This document shows positions 36,046 through 44,314 of a stretch of 64,000 nt of DNA, piece after piece; within the stretch, counting starts at the first letter, position 1; each line of letters starts with the position of its first letter. The notes below the pieces were generated by a model, which saw nothing but the letters and a program-made list of their open reading frames with translations, was not told where the DNA came from and ran no database searches. The position numbers were made by a program, and so were the translations under genes. Source of the stretch: Lachnospiraceae bacterium XBD2001 (GTDB lineage Bacteria; Bacillota; Clostridia; Lachnospirales; Lachnospiraceae); contig FPAN01000006.1 in NCBI GenBank assembly GCA_900116395.1, positions 165,527-229,526 on the forward strand, in the 5' to 3' direction.

Positions 36046-37239
36046 ATGATTAATGAACTTTACAAGCAACGACTGTCAGCCAAATCGGTGATTCGTGAAT
36101 TAAGCGAATATGCCACGGCTCGTGGTGCCGAGATTGGTTATGAGAATGTATTTGACTACAGCCTGGGGAATCCATCCGTACCATGTGTGGATGGCTATAC
36201 GAAGGCGGTCATTCATCTTCATGAGACGCTTAGTCCCATGGAATTACACGGGTACAGCCCGTCCTTAGGTAACACCAAGGTGCGTGGAATTGTAGCGGAT
36301 AGCTTGAAACGCAGATTTGGCATTCCATATGAGACCAAGCATATTTTTATGACCAGCGGTGCAGCAGGCGCTATTGCCCATGCCGTTCGTCTGGTGACCA
36401 AACCGGGAGATGATGTGTTGACGTTTGCTCCGTTTTTTCCGGAGTATTTGCCATACATCAATGACAGTGGCGCAAGACTTAGCGTGGTTCCGGCGGACAC
36501 CAAGGATTTTCAACCGAACTTAGACGTGTTTGAGTCGATGATGACGCCGAATGTACAGGCGGTACTGATCAACTCGCCGAACAACCCTTCCGGTGTGGTG
36601 TATTCGGAAGAGACGCTAGAACGATTGGCATCCATTCTTCGCAAGAAGCAGACTGAGTATGGACACGATATTTTCCTGATTAGTGATGAACCTTATCGGG
36701 AGATTGTGTTCGATGGCAAAGAGGCGCCGTATCCCAGTCGGTACTATGACAATACGATATCCTGTTACTCTTTTTCCAAGAGTCTGAGCTTGCCGGGAGA
36801 GAGAATCGGATACATTGCGGTGAATCCGAAGGCAACAGATGCGGATATTCTGGCAGTCATCTGCGGTCAGATCAGCCGTGGAATCGGACACAATTGTCCG
36901 TCTTCTACCGCGCAACTGGCGGTGGCTGAGGTGATTGATGAAGTCAGTGACATCTCCGTGTACGAGCGGAATCGCAACATCCTTTATGATGAATTGGTGC
37001 GTCTGGGATTTACGGTGGTAAAACCGGACGGAACCTTCTACATTCTTCCGAGAGCATTGGAAGAGGACAGCATCGCTTTTTGCAACAAAGCCAAGAACTA
37101 TGATTTGATTCTTGTGCCGGCGGACAATTTCGGATGTCCGGGCTACTTCCGTATGGCCTATTGCATCGATACGGAGAAGGTGGAACGCTCTTTAGAAGCG
37201 CTTCGCCGATTTGTACAAACAGAGTATTCTACGAGATAG
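36046..37239 (+). CDS. Pyridoxal-phosphate aminotransferase, class I (aspartate-aminotransferase-like)
   Basis: A 397-residue fold-type I aminotransferase. The PLP-binding lysine is in SFSKSLSLPGERIGY, the PLP-contacting NSPNNPSGVVY and SDEPYREIVFDG blocks are present, and an arginine near the C-terminus (YFRMAYC) would bind the substrate carboxylate. Family members transfer amino groups between aspartate or other amino acids and 2-oxoglutarate. The promoter carries a GGAAACGTTTCC operator, suggesting carbon-source control. The next genes are the maltodextrin transporter. Confidence 0.9.
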   Translation: MINELYKQRLSAKSVIRELSEYATARGAEIGYENVFDYSLGNPSVPCVDGYTKAVIHLHETLSPMELHGYSPSLGNTKVRGIVADSLKRRFGIPYETKHIFMTSGAAGAIAHAVRLVTKPGDDVLTFAPFFPEYLPYINDSGARLSVVPADTKDFQPNLDVFESMMTPNVQAVLINSPNNPSGVVYSEETLERLASILRKKQTEYGHDIFLISDEPYREIVFDGKEAPYPSRYYDNTISCYSFSKSLSLPGERIGYIAVNPKATDADILAVICGQISRGIGHNCPSSTAQLAVAEVIDEVSDISVYERNRNILYDELVRLGFTVVKPDGTFYILPRALEEDSIAFCNKAKNYDLILVPADNFGCPGYFRMAYCIDTEKVERSLEALRRFVQTEYSTR

Positions 37240-37326
37240 ATTGTATTCTTATGATGGTTGTAGAGCAGAAGCTCTAAAAAATATATATGGAGTTTGCAGG
37301 GTGTGAACTCCATAAAATAAACGTAG

Positions 37327-37346
37327 TTTCGGAAACGTTTCCGAAA
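37327..37346. promoter_or_regulatory. Perfect 20-bp palindromic operator upstream of the maltodextrin transporter
   Basis: TTTCGGAAACGTTTCCGAAA, a full palindrome with the CG centre of LacI-family operators, 133 bp upstream of the -35. It is probably recognised by the nearby LacI-family regulator or by CcpA. Confidence 0.8.
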
Positions 37347-37417
37347 GACTCCATAAAGTGCCATGGCTTATACAATTTCACGACTTTATTACACAGTGGT
37401 GGAAAAGCCAAAGTGCA

Positions 37418-37464
37418 TATTGAACAATGAAAACGATAACAAAAATTGGGTTTTATGTTCAATA
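37418..37464. repeat. Inverted repeat in the maltodextrin promoter region
   Basis: TATTGAACA (37418-37426) and TGTTCAATA (37456-37464), 29 bp apart, just upstream of the -35. It may be a second regulator site; nothing else is visible in the 37240-37607 gap besides the operator and promoter. Confidence 0.45.
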
Positions 37465-37478
37465 ATGACAAAAAATAC

Positions 37479-37507
37479 TTGCCATGGAAATGTGACCGTG
37501 CTACAAT
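37479..37507 (+). promoter_or_regulatory. Promoter of the maltodextrin transporter operon
   Basis: -35 TTGCCA (37479-37484), 17-bp spacer, -10 TACAAT (37502-37507). The -35 is preceded by AAAAATAC, as in other promoters of the window. It is followed by a 100-nt leader. Confidence 0.75.
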
Positions 37508-37607
37508 GCAACCATAGACGGATAATCCGGCGCGCGCAAATTATACGGATTGTTCGTAGCAACGTTTTTTCAGTGTTTTTTTCAAAAAGGTGAGGGAGAA
37601 ATTATTT

Positions 37608-38921
37608 ATGAAGAAGAAGATTTTATCTGTTCTGTTAGCAGGTGCAATGGTATCTTCTCTTGTAGCTTGTGGTGTGAGCACAGGCGAGGAGACAACCGGC
37701 ACAGGTGATGCATCCAGTGAGACTACTGAGACTGCAGCAAGTGGGGATGCAATTGTTTTATTGAATGGTAAGCCTGAGATTGATGAGCAGCTTCAGGCTT
37801 TGGCAGCAGCTTATACCGCTGAGTCCGGACAGGCTGTTGAGATTCAGACCGTTGGTGGTTCTAACAGTGCTACTGCATCTGACACTTTGAAGAAGGACTA
37901 TCAGGCTGGAACAATGCCTGACATCTTCGTAGCAGAGGCTAACCAGTTCGCTAACTGGGAAGGTATGCTCGCAGATATGTCCGGTGAAGCTTGGACAGAG
38001 AATACTGATCTTGAGTATGTAAACGAAGACGGTACCGTAGGTTTCCCATACATGGTAGAAGCTTGGGGTATCGGTTACAACGCTGACATCCTTGAGGCAG
38101 CTGGTGTAGATCCTTCTACATTGACCAGCCCTGCAGGATACAAGGCAGCTTTTGAGACCCTTGAGTCCAAGAAGGATGAGTTGGGATTAACAGCTGTTGT
38201 TGATTACGGCGCTAACGCTACTGAGCTTGGATGGTCTACCGGTACTCATATGTTTGGTCAGTACTTAGATGCAGGCCTTTCTGCAGGTGCTGATTCTGAG
38301 TGGTTCGACCTTCTTCAGGACGGCGGCAAGATTGACGCTGACAGAATGACTCAGTTCGCTGAGTTCATTGACTTAATTCAGCAGCATTGTGATGAGACCA
38401 TCGCTACAACCGGTAACTATGATCAGGAGACTGCTCTGTTCGCACAGGGTAAGGCTGCTTTCATTACTCAGGGTTCCTGGTTTGGTGCTAACTTAACCGG
38501 AAGCGACGATTACAGCGGATTCAAGTGTGGAATCGCTCCATTCGCATTCGCAGACGGTATCGACACCATCTGTGGTGGTGCTACTTCTTACTGGGCTGTT
38601 TACGCAGACGGTAACGTAGATGCTGCTAAGGCATTCTTACAGTGGTGCTCTGAGGAGACTGCACAGAAGGCATTCGTTAATGAGTGTGGTTTTGTATCTC
38701 CATTCAACACTGTATCTGACATCCCAAGCGATCCATTCGCAGAGGCTGTTAACACTTACAAGTCTAATGGTAAGTTATCTCCAATGCATACCTTCGAGAA
38801 GAAGGATGGTCTTCAGAATGATACTTCTGTAGTATTCGAAGATTTTGCAAAGGGCAACTTAGACGTGGCTGGATTTGTTGAGAAAATCAGCACAGTTTGC
38901 GAGGCTTACTACGCACAGTAA
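37608..38921 (+). CDS. Maltose/maltodextrin ABC transporter substrate-binding lipoprotein
   Basis: A 437-residue lipoprotein: signal peptide MKKKILSVLLAGAMVSSL with lipobox LVAC (Cys at about residue 23), threonine/serine-rich linker, then a family 1 solute-binding fold. PDIFVAEANQFANW and the tryptophan/aromatic positions (FPYMVEAWGIGYNADIL, GSWFGANL) resemble maltodextrin-binding proteins. ATG at 37608; the reading six codons longer is unlikely. Two permeases follow. Nearby amylomaltase and phosphorylase support an alpha-glucan ligand, though other oligosaccharides are possible. Confidence 0.88.
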   Translation: MKKKILSVLLAGAMVSSLVACGVSTGEETTGTGDASSETTETAASGDAIVLLNGKPEIDEQLQALAAAYTAESGQAVEIQTVGGSNSATASDTLKKDYQAGTMPDIFVAEANQFANWEGMLADMSGEAWTENTDLEYVNEDGTVGFPYMVEAWGIGYNADILEAAGVDPSTLTSPAGYKAAFETLESKKDELGLTAVVDYGANATELGWSTGTHMFGQYLDAGLSAGADSEWFDLLQDGGKIDADRMTQFAEFIDLIQQHCDETIATTGNYDQETALFAQGKAAFITQGSWFGANLTGSDDYSGFKCGIAPFAFADGIDTICGGATSYWAVYADGNVDAAKAFLQWCSEETAQKAFVNECGFVSPFNTVSDIPSDPFAEAVNTYKSNGKLSPMHTFEKKDGLQNDTSVVFEDFAKGNLDVAGFVEKISTVCEAYYAQ

Positions 38922-38958
38922 ACATTCCCGTCTAACATTTAGGTGAGTATTTAATTGT

Positions 38959-38996
38959 ATAGCGGGCGACCGAGGTTTGGCGCCCGCTATAATTTT
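38959..38996 (+). terminator. Intra-operon hairpin between binding protein and permeases
   Basis: ATAGCGGGCG / CGCCCGCTAT perfect 10-bp stem followed by AATTTTTAT. This kind of partial terminator lets the binding protein be made in excess over the permeases. Confidence 0.82.
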
Positions 38997-39026
38997 TATG
39001 ATGATTAGAAGGGAGGAAACAAAGAT

Positions 39027-40106
39027 ATGACAGCATTTAGCGCGAAAAGAAAGATTTCATCTTTTGCCATGCTTGCGGTTGGTATCGTGTGCGTCATTTT
39101 TTCTCTGGCACTGGATTGCATGGGACTGAAGTTCTTTATCGATCTCGGTAACGGCAATTTGGACATCAGGGGCGGAATACTGGTAATTGGCATTCTTCTT
39201 ACTATCGCAGGAATATATCTTTTTCCAACATTGAAATATCACAGGGCCATCGTGTATGGACTTTTCCTGTTTCCACTTTTGGCTACCTTTTTGGTAACGG
39301 TTATTATTCCTTTATTCTTCGGTATCGGTTATTCCTTTACAGACTGGGACGGAATTCGCGTTCGTAATGTGGTAGGTTTTGAGAACTACATTCGTATGTT
39401 CCGTCAGCCGGGCTTTATTTGGTCCATTTTGATTACATTCTTGTTTGTATTTTTTAACGTGATTTTAGTTAATCTGATTGGATTCTTACTGGCGCTTTTA
39501 TGCACCACCAAGATCAAGGCATTGGGCTTTTTCCGAGCATCTTATTTCTTGCCGAACTTAATCGGCGGAATCGTACTTGGATACATCTGGAAGTTCATCT
39601 TCAGTAGTGTACTGACGAATCTTCTTGCAACCAAGTCTATGCTTTCTGAAACACCGACAGCACTAGCAGCAATTGTTATTGTATATATATGGCAGTACGG
39701 CGGTTACATCATGTTGATTTATATCACCGGTTTGACCGGCGTGCCGGCAGATACACTTGAGGCAGCATCCATCGACGGAGCATCTCCTTGGCAGTTACTG
39801 ACCAAGATTAAGATTCCGATGATTGCGCCAACCATTACGATTTGTACCTTCTTAACACTGACTTCTGCCTTCAAGCAGTTCGACGTGAACCTGGCAATGA
39901 CCAACGGATCCGGTTCCGTATCCAGCTTCATGGGCCAGTACATTACCAACGGTACAGAGATGTTAGCATTAAATATTTACAGTACTGCAATCAGCCAGAA
40001 CCAGTATGCACTGTCCCAGGCTAAGGCGGTATTGTTCTTCATCATTTTGGCAGTGGTATCTATCATCCAGGTACGTACATCCAATAAGAAGGAGGTGACA
40101 CTGTAA
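39027..40106 (+). CDS. Maltodextrin ABC transporter permease (MalF-like)
   Basis: A 359-residue inner-membrane subunit. There are two extra N-terminal transmembrane helices (about residues 10-30 and 45-65) before the six-helix core. The EAA loop that docks the ATPase reads EAASIDGASPWQLLTKIKIP. Helix-rich FGIGYSFTDWDGIRV opens the core, as in MalF/MsmF. It overlaps the next permease by one base (TAATG). No ATPase gene is in the operon, so a shared MsmK/MsmX-type ATPase elsewhere is expected. Confidence 0.92.
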   Translation: MTAFSAKRKISSFAMLAVGIVCVIFSLALDCMGLKFFIDLGNGNLDIRGGILVIGILLTIAGIYLFPTLKYHRAIVYGLFLFPLLATFLVTVIIPLFFGIGYSFTDWDGIRVRNVVGFENYIRMFRQPGFIWSILITFLFVFFNVILVNLIGFLLALLCTTKIKALGFFRASYFLPNLIGGIVLGYIWKFIFSSVLTNLLATKSMLSETPTALAAIVIVYIWQYGGYIMLIYITGLTGVPADTLEAASIDGASPWQLLTKIKIPMIAPTITICTFLTLTSAFKQFDVNLAMTNGSGSVSSFMGQYITNGTEMLALNIYSTAISQNQYALSQAKAVLFFIILAVVSIIQVRTSNKKEVTL

Positions 40107-40978
40107 TGAATCGAACTCCTAAGAAATCCATATTAGCGGTTCAGACCGTGATTGCGATTGTAGTAGCCATCTACATTCTCTTTCCTTTTTACATGGTATG
40201 TGTCAACTCCGCGAAGAGTACCACTTCCATTACCAACAACCCGGTAGGCCTTGCAGGCGCAAGCTTCCAGCAGTTGGTAAGCAACATTACCGGTGTTATC
40301 CATAACACCCACTTCAATTTCTGGAGAGCATTTGGTAGTTCCGTATTGATTACCGTGTTATCTACCGGATTATTGATTCTGTTTGGTGCTATGGCAGCAT
40401 GGGTAATCAGCCGTAATCAGAGCAAGAAATGGGCGTCCTTCATTTACTTTACGTTCATTGCTTCCATGATTATTCCGTTCCAGGTTGTTATGCTTCCTTT
40501 GGTAGCTACCTTCCGTGATGTTGGAAAGTTTGTGGGAATCGCTATGATTCAGTCCATCCCTGGTATCGTATTTGCATACCTTGGATTCGGTGGCGCGATG
40601 ACGGTGTTCATCCTGACGGGATTCATCAAGGGTATTCCTTATGAATTGGAGGAGGCAGCAGCGATTGACGGTTGTGCTCCGGAGCAGATTTTCTTCCAGA
40701 TTATCTTCCCGCTTTTGAAGCCGGTTATCATGACGGTAACTATCTTGAACGGTATGTGGATTTGGAACGACTTCCTGCTTCCTTCCATGATGCTTGGACT
40801 TGCCGGTGACCATAAGACCATTCCGGTTGCTGTTCAGTCCTTCATCGGTTCTTACGTAACAGAGTGGAATATGATTATGGCAGCTGCATTGCTTGCAATC
40901 ATTCCGATGATTATCTTCTTCCTTTTCGGACAGAAGCAGATCGTCCAGGGTATGATTGACGGAGCAGTTAAGGGCTAA
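40106..40978 (+). CDS. Maltodextrin ABC transporter permease (MalG-like)
   Basis: A 290-residue partner permease with six transmembrane helices. The EAA loop is EEAAAIDGCAPEQIFFQIIFP. It starts with a short cytoplasmic tail, then IAIVVAIYILFPFYMVCVNS, as in MalG/MsmG. Its start shares a base with the preceding stop, so translation is coupled. A strong terminator follows, ending the transporter operon. Confidence 0.92.
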   Translation: MNRTPKKSILAVQTVIAIVVAIYILFPFYMVCVNSAKSTTSITNNPVGLAGASFQQLVSNITGVIHNTHFNFWRAFGSSVLITVLSTGLLILFGAMAAWVISRNQSKKWASFIYFTFIASMIIPFQVVMLPLVATFRDVGKFVGIAMIQSIPGIVFAYLGFGGAMTVFILTGFIKGIPYELEEAAAIDGCAPEQIFFQIIFPLLKPVIMTVTILNGMWIWNDFLLPSMMLGLAGDHKTIPVAVQSFIGSYVTEWNMIMAAALLAIIPMIIFFLFGQKQIVQGMIDGAVKG

Positions 40979-40994
40979 TTTCATACGGACACAC

Positions 40995-41033
40995 AAGACC
41001 TGTCAGCGCCATGCGCTTCGACAGGTCTTTTTT
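40995..41033 (+). terminator. Terminator of the maltodextrin transporter operon
   Basis: AAGACCTGTC / GACAGGTCTT stem with an inner AGCGC/GCGCT stem, T-run following. Confidence 0.93.
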
Positions 41034-41086
41034 GCGCTGTAGTGGCCGAGGGGTGGCGCGGCGCACGTAGCCCTAGCGGACAAATA

Positions 41087-41194
41087 TCAGTATTTCGCCT
41101 TGCTAGAAGTGCAAATACTGAAAATGACGCTCATCCCGTGCTCACGCGCGCATCAATCATCAGTATATTATCGTTAGGAGCCGTAGAATACTGA
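41087..41194. repeat. Periodic inverted-repeat units, arm family B (two copies)
   Basis: Unit 1: TCAGTATTT (41087-41095) / AAATACTGA (41113-41121). Unit 2: TCAGTAT (41160-41166) with ATACTGA (41188-41194). Left-to-right arm distance is 26 bp in both and the units are 73 bp apart. Interiors are unrelated in sequence. They lead directly into the family A units. GGATGAGCG and its complement CGCTCATCC also occur in this stretch (about 41127 and 41235). Confidence 0.8.
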
Positions 41195-41197
41195 TTC

Positions 41198-41454
41198 TTA
41201 GTGAAGGTAAGAGCTATAGAGGAAATGACTAAAGGATGAGCGTTTATGACGGGGGCTAAATCGCAAATTATTAGTGAAATGTGATGATGCCAGAGATGTT
41301 CACTAAAACCATAACACTCGCAATGTAGTGACAGCGCAAAAATCGTTAGTGAAAGCTTGCCTAGATAGACAATTCACTAAGATAAGCGGCACCGGCATAC
41401 AACAAGCACCCCAAAACGTTAGTGAACCTTATGGCATAAGAATAACTTCACTAA
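41198..41454. repeat. Periodic inverted-repeat units, arm family A (three intact, one decayed)
   Basis: TTAGTGAA starts at 41198, 41271, 41346 and 41419 (steps 73, 75, 73). TTCACTAA starts at 41299, 41373 and 41447, always 27-28 bp after its left arm. The first unit has a decayed mate (ATGACTAA, 41225-41232). The 19-20 bp interiors and the 38-39 bp between units share no sequence. No ORF of note lies here. Confidence 0.85.
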
Positions 41455-41477
41455 AAAATGTAAAACTATCTAGCGAA

Positions 41478-41610
41478 TACTCACATGCCCCCTGCCAACA
41501 AAACAGCTGAGGCCTCTGCAATGTCAAGGGTTGGCCGCGAAGTGGTGCGTAGCACCCTTGATATTGCAAGGGACTCAGCGCAATATCTCCCCAGTGGGGG
41601 CATGTGAGTA
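41478..41610. repeat. 133-bp nested foldback element
   Basis: Perfect 15-bp terminal arms TACTCACATGCCCCC (41478-41492) and GGGGGCATGTGAGTA (41596-41610). Inside are GCTGAG/CTCAGC, then TGCAATGTCAAGGGT facing ACCCTTGATATTGCA (14 of 15 paired), and a GGTGC-gta-GCACC tip. The whole can fold into one long hairpin. It codes for nothing obvious: a MITE-like foldback or a structured RNA. Confidence 0.85.
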
Positions 41611-41684
41611 ACTTAATAAACGAATTTAATCAGCGCGGACTGATTTTACTTGCACAGCAAGAGGAAACATGATACATTGATATT

Positions 41685-41742
41685 GGAAACGTTACCGTAA
41701 TAGAGAAATACGGAACATATTGGTGTTTGCAGAAACGTTACC
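41685..41742. promoter_or_regulatory. Two LacI/CcpA-type operators upstream of malQ
   Basis: GGAAACGTTACC (41685-41696) and AGAAACGTTACC (41731-41742), centres 46 bp apart. They share the AACGTT core of the perfect palindrome at 37327. The same LacI-family regulator or CcpA probably binds both. Confidence 0.75.
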
Positions 41743-41769
41743 GCGTTTGTTAAACACAGGAGGTTATGT

Positions 41770-43269
41770 ATGAGAGCAAGTGGTATTTTGTTACCAATTT
41801 TTTCTCTTCCGGGGAAGTACGGAATCGGATGTTTCTCGAAGGAAGCATATGATTTCGTGGATTTCTTGGCAGCTGCGAAGCAGAAATATTGGCAGATTCT
41901 TCCGGTGGGACCGACCAGTTATGGGGATTCACCGTATCAGTCTTTTTCAACTTTTGCAGGGAATCCGTATTTTATCGACTTGGAGAAGTTGATCGAGCAG
42001 GGATTATTGACCAGAGAGGAATGCGATAAGACGAACTTTGGCACGCGAGATGATGATATCGACTATGGTCAGATGTACATTGCGCGATTTAAGGTATTAC
42101 GTCAGGCATTCGCAGCAGCAAGGGATAAGCTGGACGAGAACTTCCGGAAATTCATCAAAGAGAATGATTTCTGGATTCAGGATTACGCCTTATTTATGGC
42201 AATCAAGGACGCCAACGGTGGTAAGAGCTTCTACCAGTGGGAAGAAGGATTGCGCCGTCATGATGATAAGGCTTTAGAGAAGTTTGCAAGTAAGCATGAG
42301 CAGGAAATCACCTTCTATCAGTGGTTGCAGTATGAGTTCTACACCCAGTGGTATGCACTGAAGGCGTATGCCAACGAGAAGAAGGTACAGATTATCGGAG
42401 ATATTCCAATCTATGTGGCAGAGGATAGCGCAGATGTATGGGCGCATCCGGAGTTGTTCCAGATGGACGAAGAGGGCAATCCGAAGGCTGTGGCAGGTTG
42501 CCCACCGGATGGATTCTCCGCGACGGGACAGCTGTGGGGCAACCCATTATACCTCTGGGAGTACCACAAGAAGACCGGATTTGCATGGTGGATTCAGCGC
42601 ATCAAAAAATGCAACGAACTCTATGACATGATTCGAATCGATCATTTCCGTGGCTTCGACCAGTACTATAGCATTCCTGCCGGTTCTGAGAATGCCGTAC
42701 ACGGTGAGTGGGAAGACGGCCCGGGATTGGAGCTGTTTACCGCCATTAAGAATGCACTGGGAGAGCTGAACATCATTGCTGAGGATTTGGGCTATATTAC
42801 CGATTCCGTTCGCCAGCTGGTGAAGGATACCGGATTCCCGAACATGAAGGTCTTAGAGTTCGCATTCGATGCCAGAGACCAGAAGGATTCCGAGGAGACT
42901 AACGATTATCTTCCGTTTAACTACGATAAGAACTGCGTGGTATATACCGGAACTCACGATAATGAGACCTTAAGAGGTTGGCTTGGCAACATTACACCGG
43001 CAGAGTTCCGCCAGGTGCAGAACTATTGCGATGAGAAGTCCAAGGACTTCGGCGTACTGACCGATAAGCTGGTACGTCAGGCGCAGGCTTCTACCGCAAA
43101 TATTTGTATTATCCCGTTACAGGATTACCTGAAGCTGGATAATCACGCAAGAATCAATATGCCATCCACTACCGGCAAGAACTGGAAGTGGAGACTGCAG
43201 GCAAAACAATTAGATGACATGGTCCTGCGTAAGATTCGCAATCTTACCAGAATCTATGGAAGAGGATAG
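41770..43269 (+). CDS. malQ: 4-alpha-glucanotransferase (amylomaltase, GH77)
   Basis: A 499-residue cytosolic enzyme that disproportionates maltodextrins, feeding longer chains to glycogen phosphorylase. The N-terminal SGILLPIFSLPGKYGIG and GPTSYGDSPYQSFSTFAGNP blocks are diagnostic. Catalytic residues are the nucleophile in MIRIDHFRGFD, the acid in IAEDLGYI and the stabiliser in YTGTHDNETL. AGGAGG at good spacing. It starts the gene set malQ-lacI-glgP (2-bp gap to lacI) under two operator sites. Confidence 0.97.
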   Translation: MRASGILLPIFSLPGKYGIGCFSKEAYDFVDFLAAAKQKYWQILPVGPTSYGDSPYQSFSTFAGNPYFIDLEKLIEQGLLTREECDKTNFGTRDDDIDYGQMYIARFKVLRQAFAAARDKLDENFRKFIKENDFWIQDYALFMAIKDANGGKSFYQWEEGLRRHDDKALEKFASKHEQEITFYQWLQYEFYTQWYALKAYANEKKVQIIGDIPIYVAEDSADVWAHPELFQMDEEGNPKAVAGCPPDGFSATGQLWGNPLYLWEYHKKTGFAWWIQRIKKCNELYDMIRIDHFRGFDQYYSIPAGSENAVHGEWEDGPGLELFTAIKNALGELNIIAEDLGYITDSVRQLVKDTGFPNMKVLEFAFDARDQKDSEETNDYLPFNYDKNCVVYTGTHDNETLRGWLGNITPAEFRQVQNYCDEKSKDFGVLTDKLVRQAQASTANICIIPLQDYLKLDNHARINMPSTTGKNWKWRLQAKQLDDMVLRKIRNLTRIYGRG

Positions 43270-43271
43270 AC

Positions 43272-44306
43272 ATGGCACAACTAACCATCAAAGACATTGC
43301 AAAAATCTGTAACGTAGGAGTAAGTACCGTATCCCGTGCGATTAACAACGAACCGGGTATCAGCGACAAGACCAAGGAGCGCATCATGCAGGTGGTAGAG
43401 GAATTTCATTATGTTCCCAACAACAGCGCCCGGAACTTAAAAATGGTGGAATCCAACACCATTGCACTGATTATTACCGGTATCGACAACATATTCTTCC
43501 AGTCCATGTTCGGAGCTTTCGAGGTGGAGCTTCGGAAGAAGGGGTATGACTTCCTGTTACATGCCGTATCCTGGAAGCAGGACGTGGTCACAGTTGCTAC
43601 GGAGCTTATGAAGGAAAAACGCCTGAAAGGCATGATCCTTCTGGGCGGACAGATGGAGCGTCCGGAGGAACGACTGGATGCCCTTGGAATTCCATATGTA
43701 CTGTGCACAGTGGCGCATAGCAATGAATACTCCATGGCGAACTGCCCATGGGTAGGTATCGATGATGAGTTAGAAGGCTATCACGCCGTGTCATATTTGA
43801 TTGAGAAGGGCCATCGGGACATTGCATTAATTGCCGGACAGAAGCTGGATAACGCCGTAAGTGCGCAGCGTCTTGCCGGATATAAGAGAGCATTGGCGGA
43901 GCATGGAATCCCATACCGGGAAGAACTGGTACAGTTCGCAGATCCGGATGTAACGGATTTCTCTCCGGAGAACGGATATATCGGTGTGAAGCATCTCTTA
44001 GAGAAAAAAGCGGAGTTTACCGCAATGTTTTGTATGTCCGACTTAATTACCGTAGGAGCCTACAAGGCTTTGGATGAAGCCGGAATCTCGGTTCCGAAGG
44101 ATTGTTCCGTCATCGGATTCGATGGAATTGAACTAAGCAAGTATATGTGCCCGGGTCTTACCACCATGCATCAGCCACGAGAGGATATGGTGAAGTCCTC
44201 CGTGAAGCTTCTGATGAAGGAATTAGAGCAGGGCAAGAAGGCAGAACAGAAAATATATCAAGCGACGCTGATCGAACGAGATTCGGTAGCGACGAGGGAG
44301 GAGTAA
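43272..44306 (+). CDS. LacI-family transcriptional regulator (maltodextrin regulon candidate)
   Basis: A 344-residue repressor. The N-terminal HTH and hinge ([20 protein letters not shown], then NNSARNLKM) are followed by a periplasmic-binding-protein-like sensor domain ([41 protein letters not shown]). The gene lies between malQ and glgP. The GGAAACGTTTCC-like operators near malQ, the transporter and the aminotransferase fit the LacI-family code. It probably senses maltose/maltodextrin, an inference from context. Confidence 0.92.
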   Translation: MAQLTIKDIAKICNVGVSTVSRAINNEPGISDKTKERIMQVVEEFHYVPNNSARNLKMVESNTIALIITGIDNIFFQSMFGAFEVELRKKGYDFLLHAVSWKQDVVTVATELMKEKRLKGMILLGGQMERPEERLDALGIPYVLCTVAHSNEYSMANCPWVGIDDELEGYHAVSYLIEKGHRDIALIAGQKLDNAVSAQRLAGYKRALAEHGIPYREELVQFADPDVTDFSPENGYIGVKHLLEKKAEFTAMFCMSDLITVGAYKALDEAGISVPKDCSVIGFDGIELSKYMCPGLTTMHQPREDMVKSSVKLLMKELEQGKKAEQKIYQATLIERDSVATREE

Positions 44307-44314
44307 GAATTTCA

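Noticed and set aside
41087..41454. CRISPR array
   Set aside because: Only 7-9 bp arms recur, in inverted pairs; there is no full 25-40 bp direct repeat, and no cas gene is in the window.
41198..41454. Integron attC sites
   Set aside because: The arms lack the paired AAC/GTT core boxes with extrahelical bases, and no integrase or gene cassettes are present.
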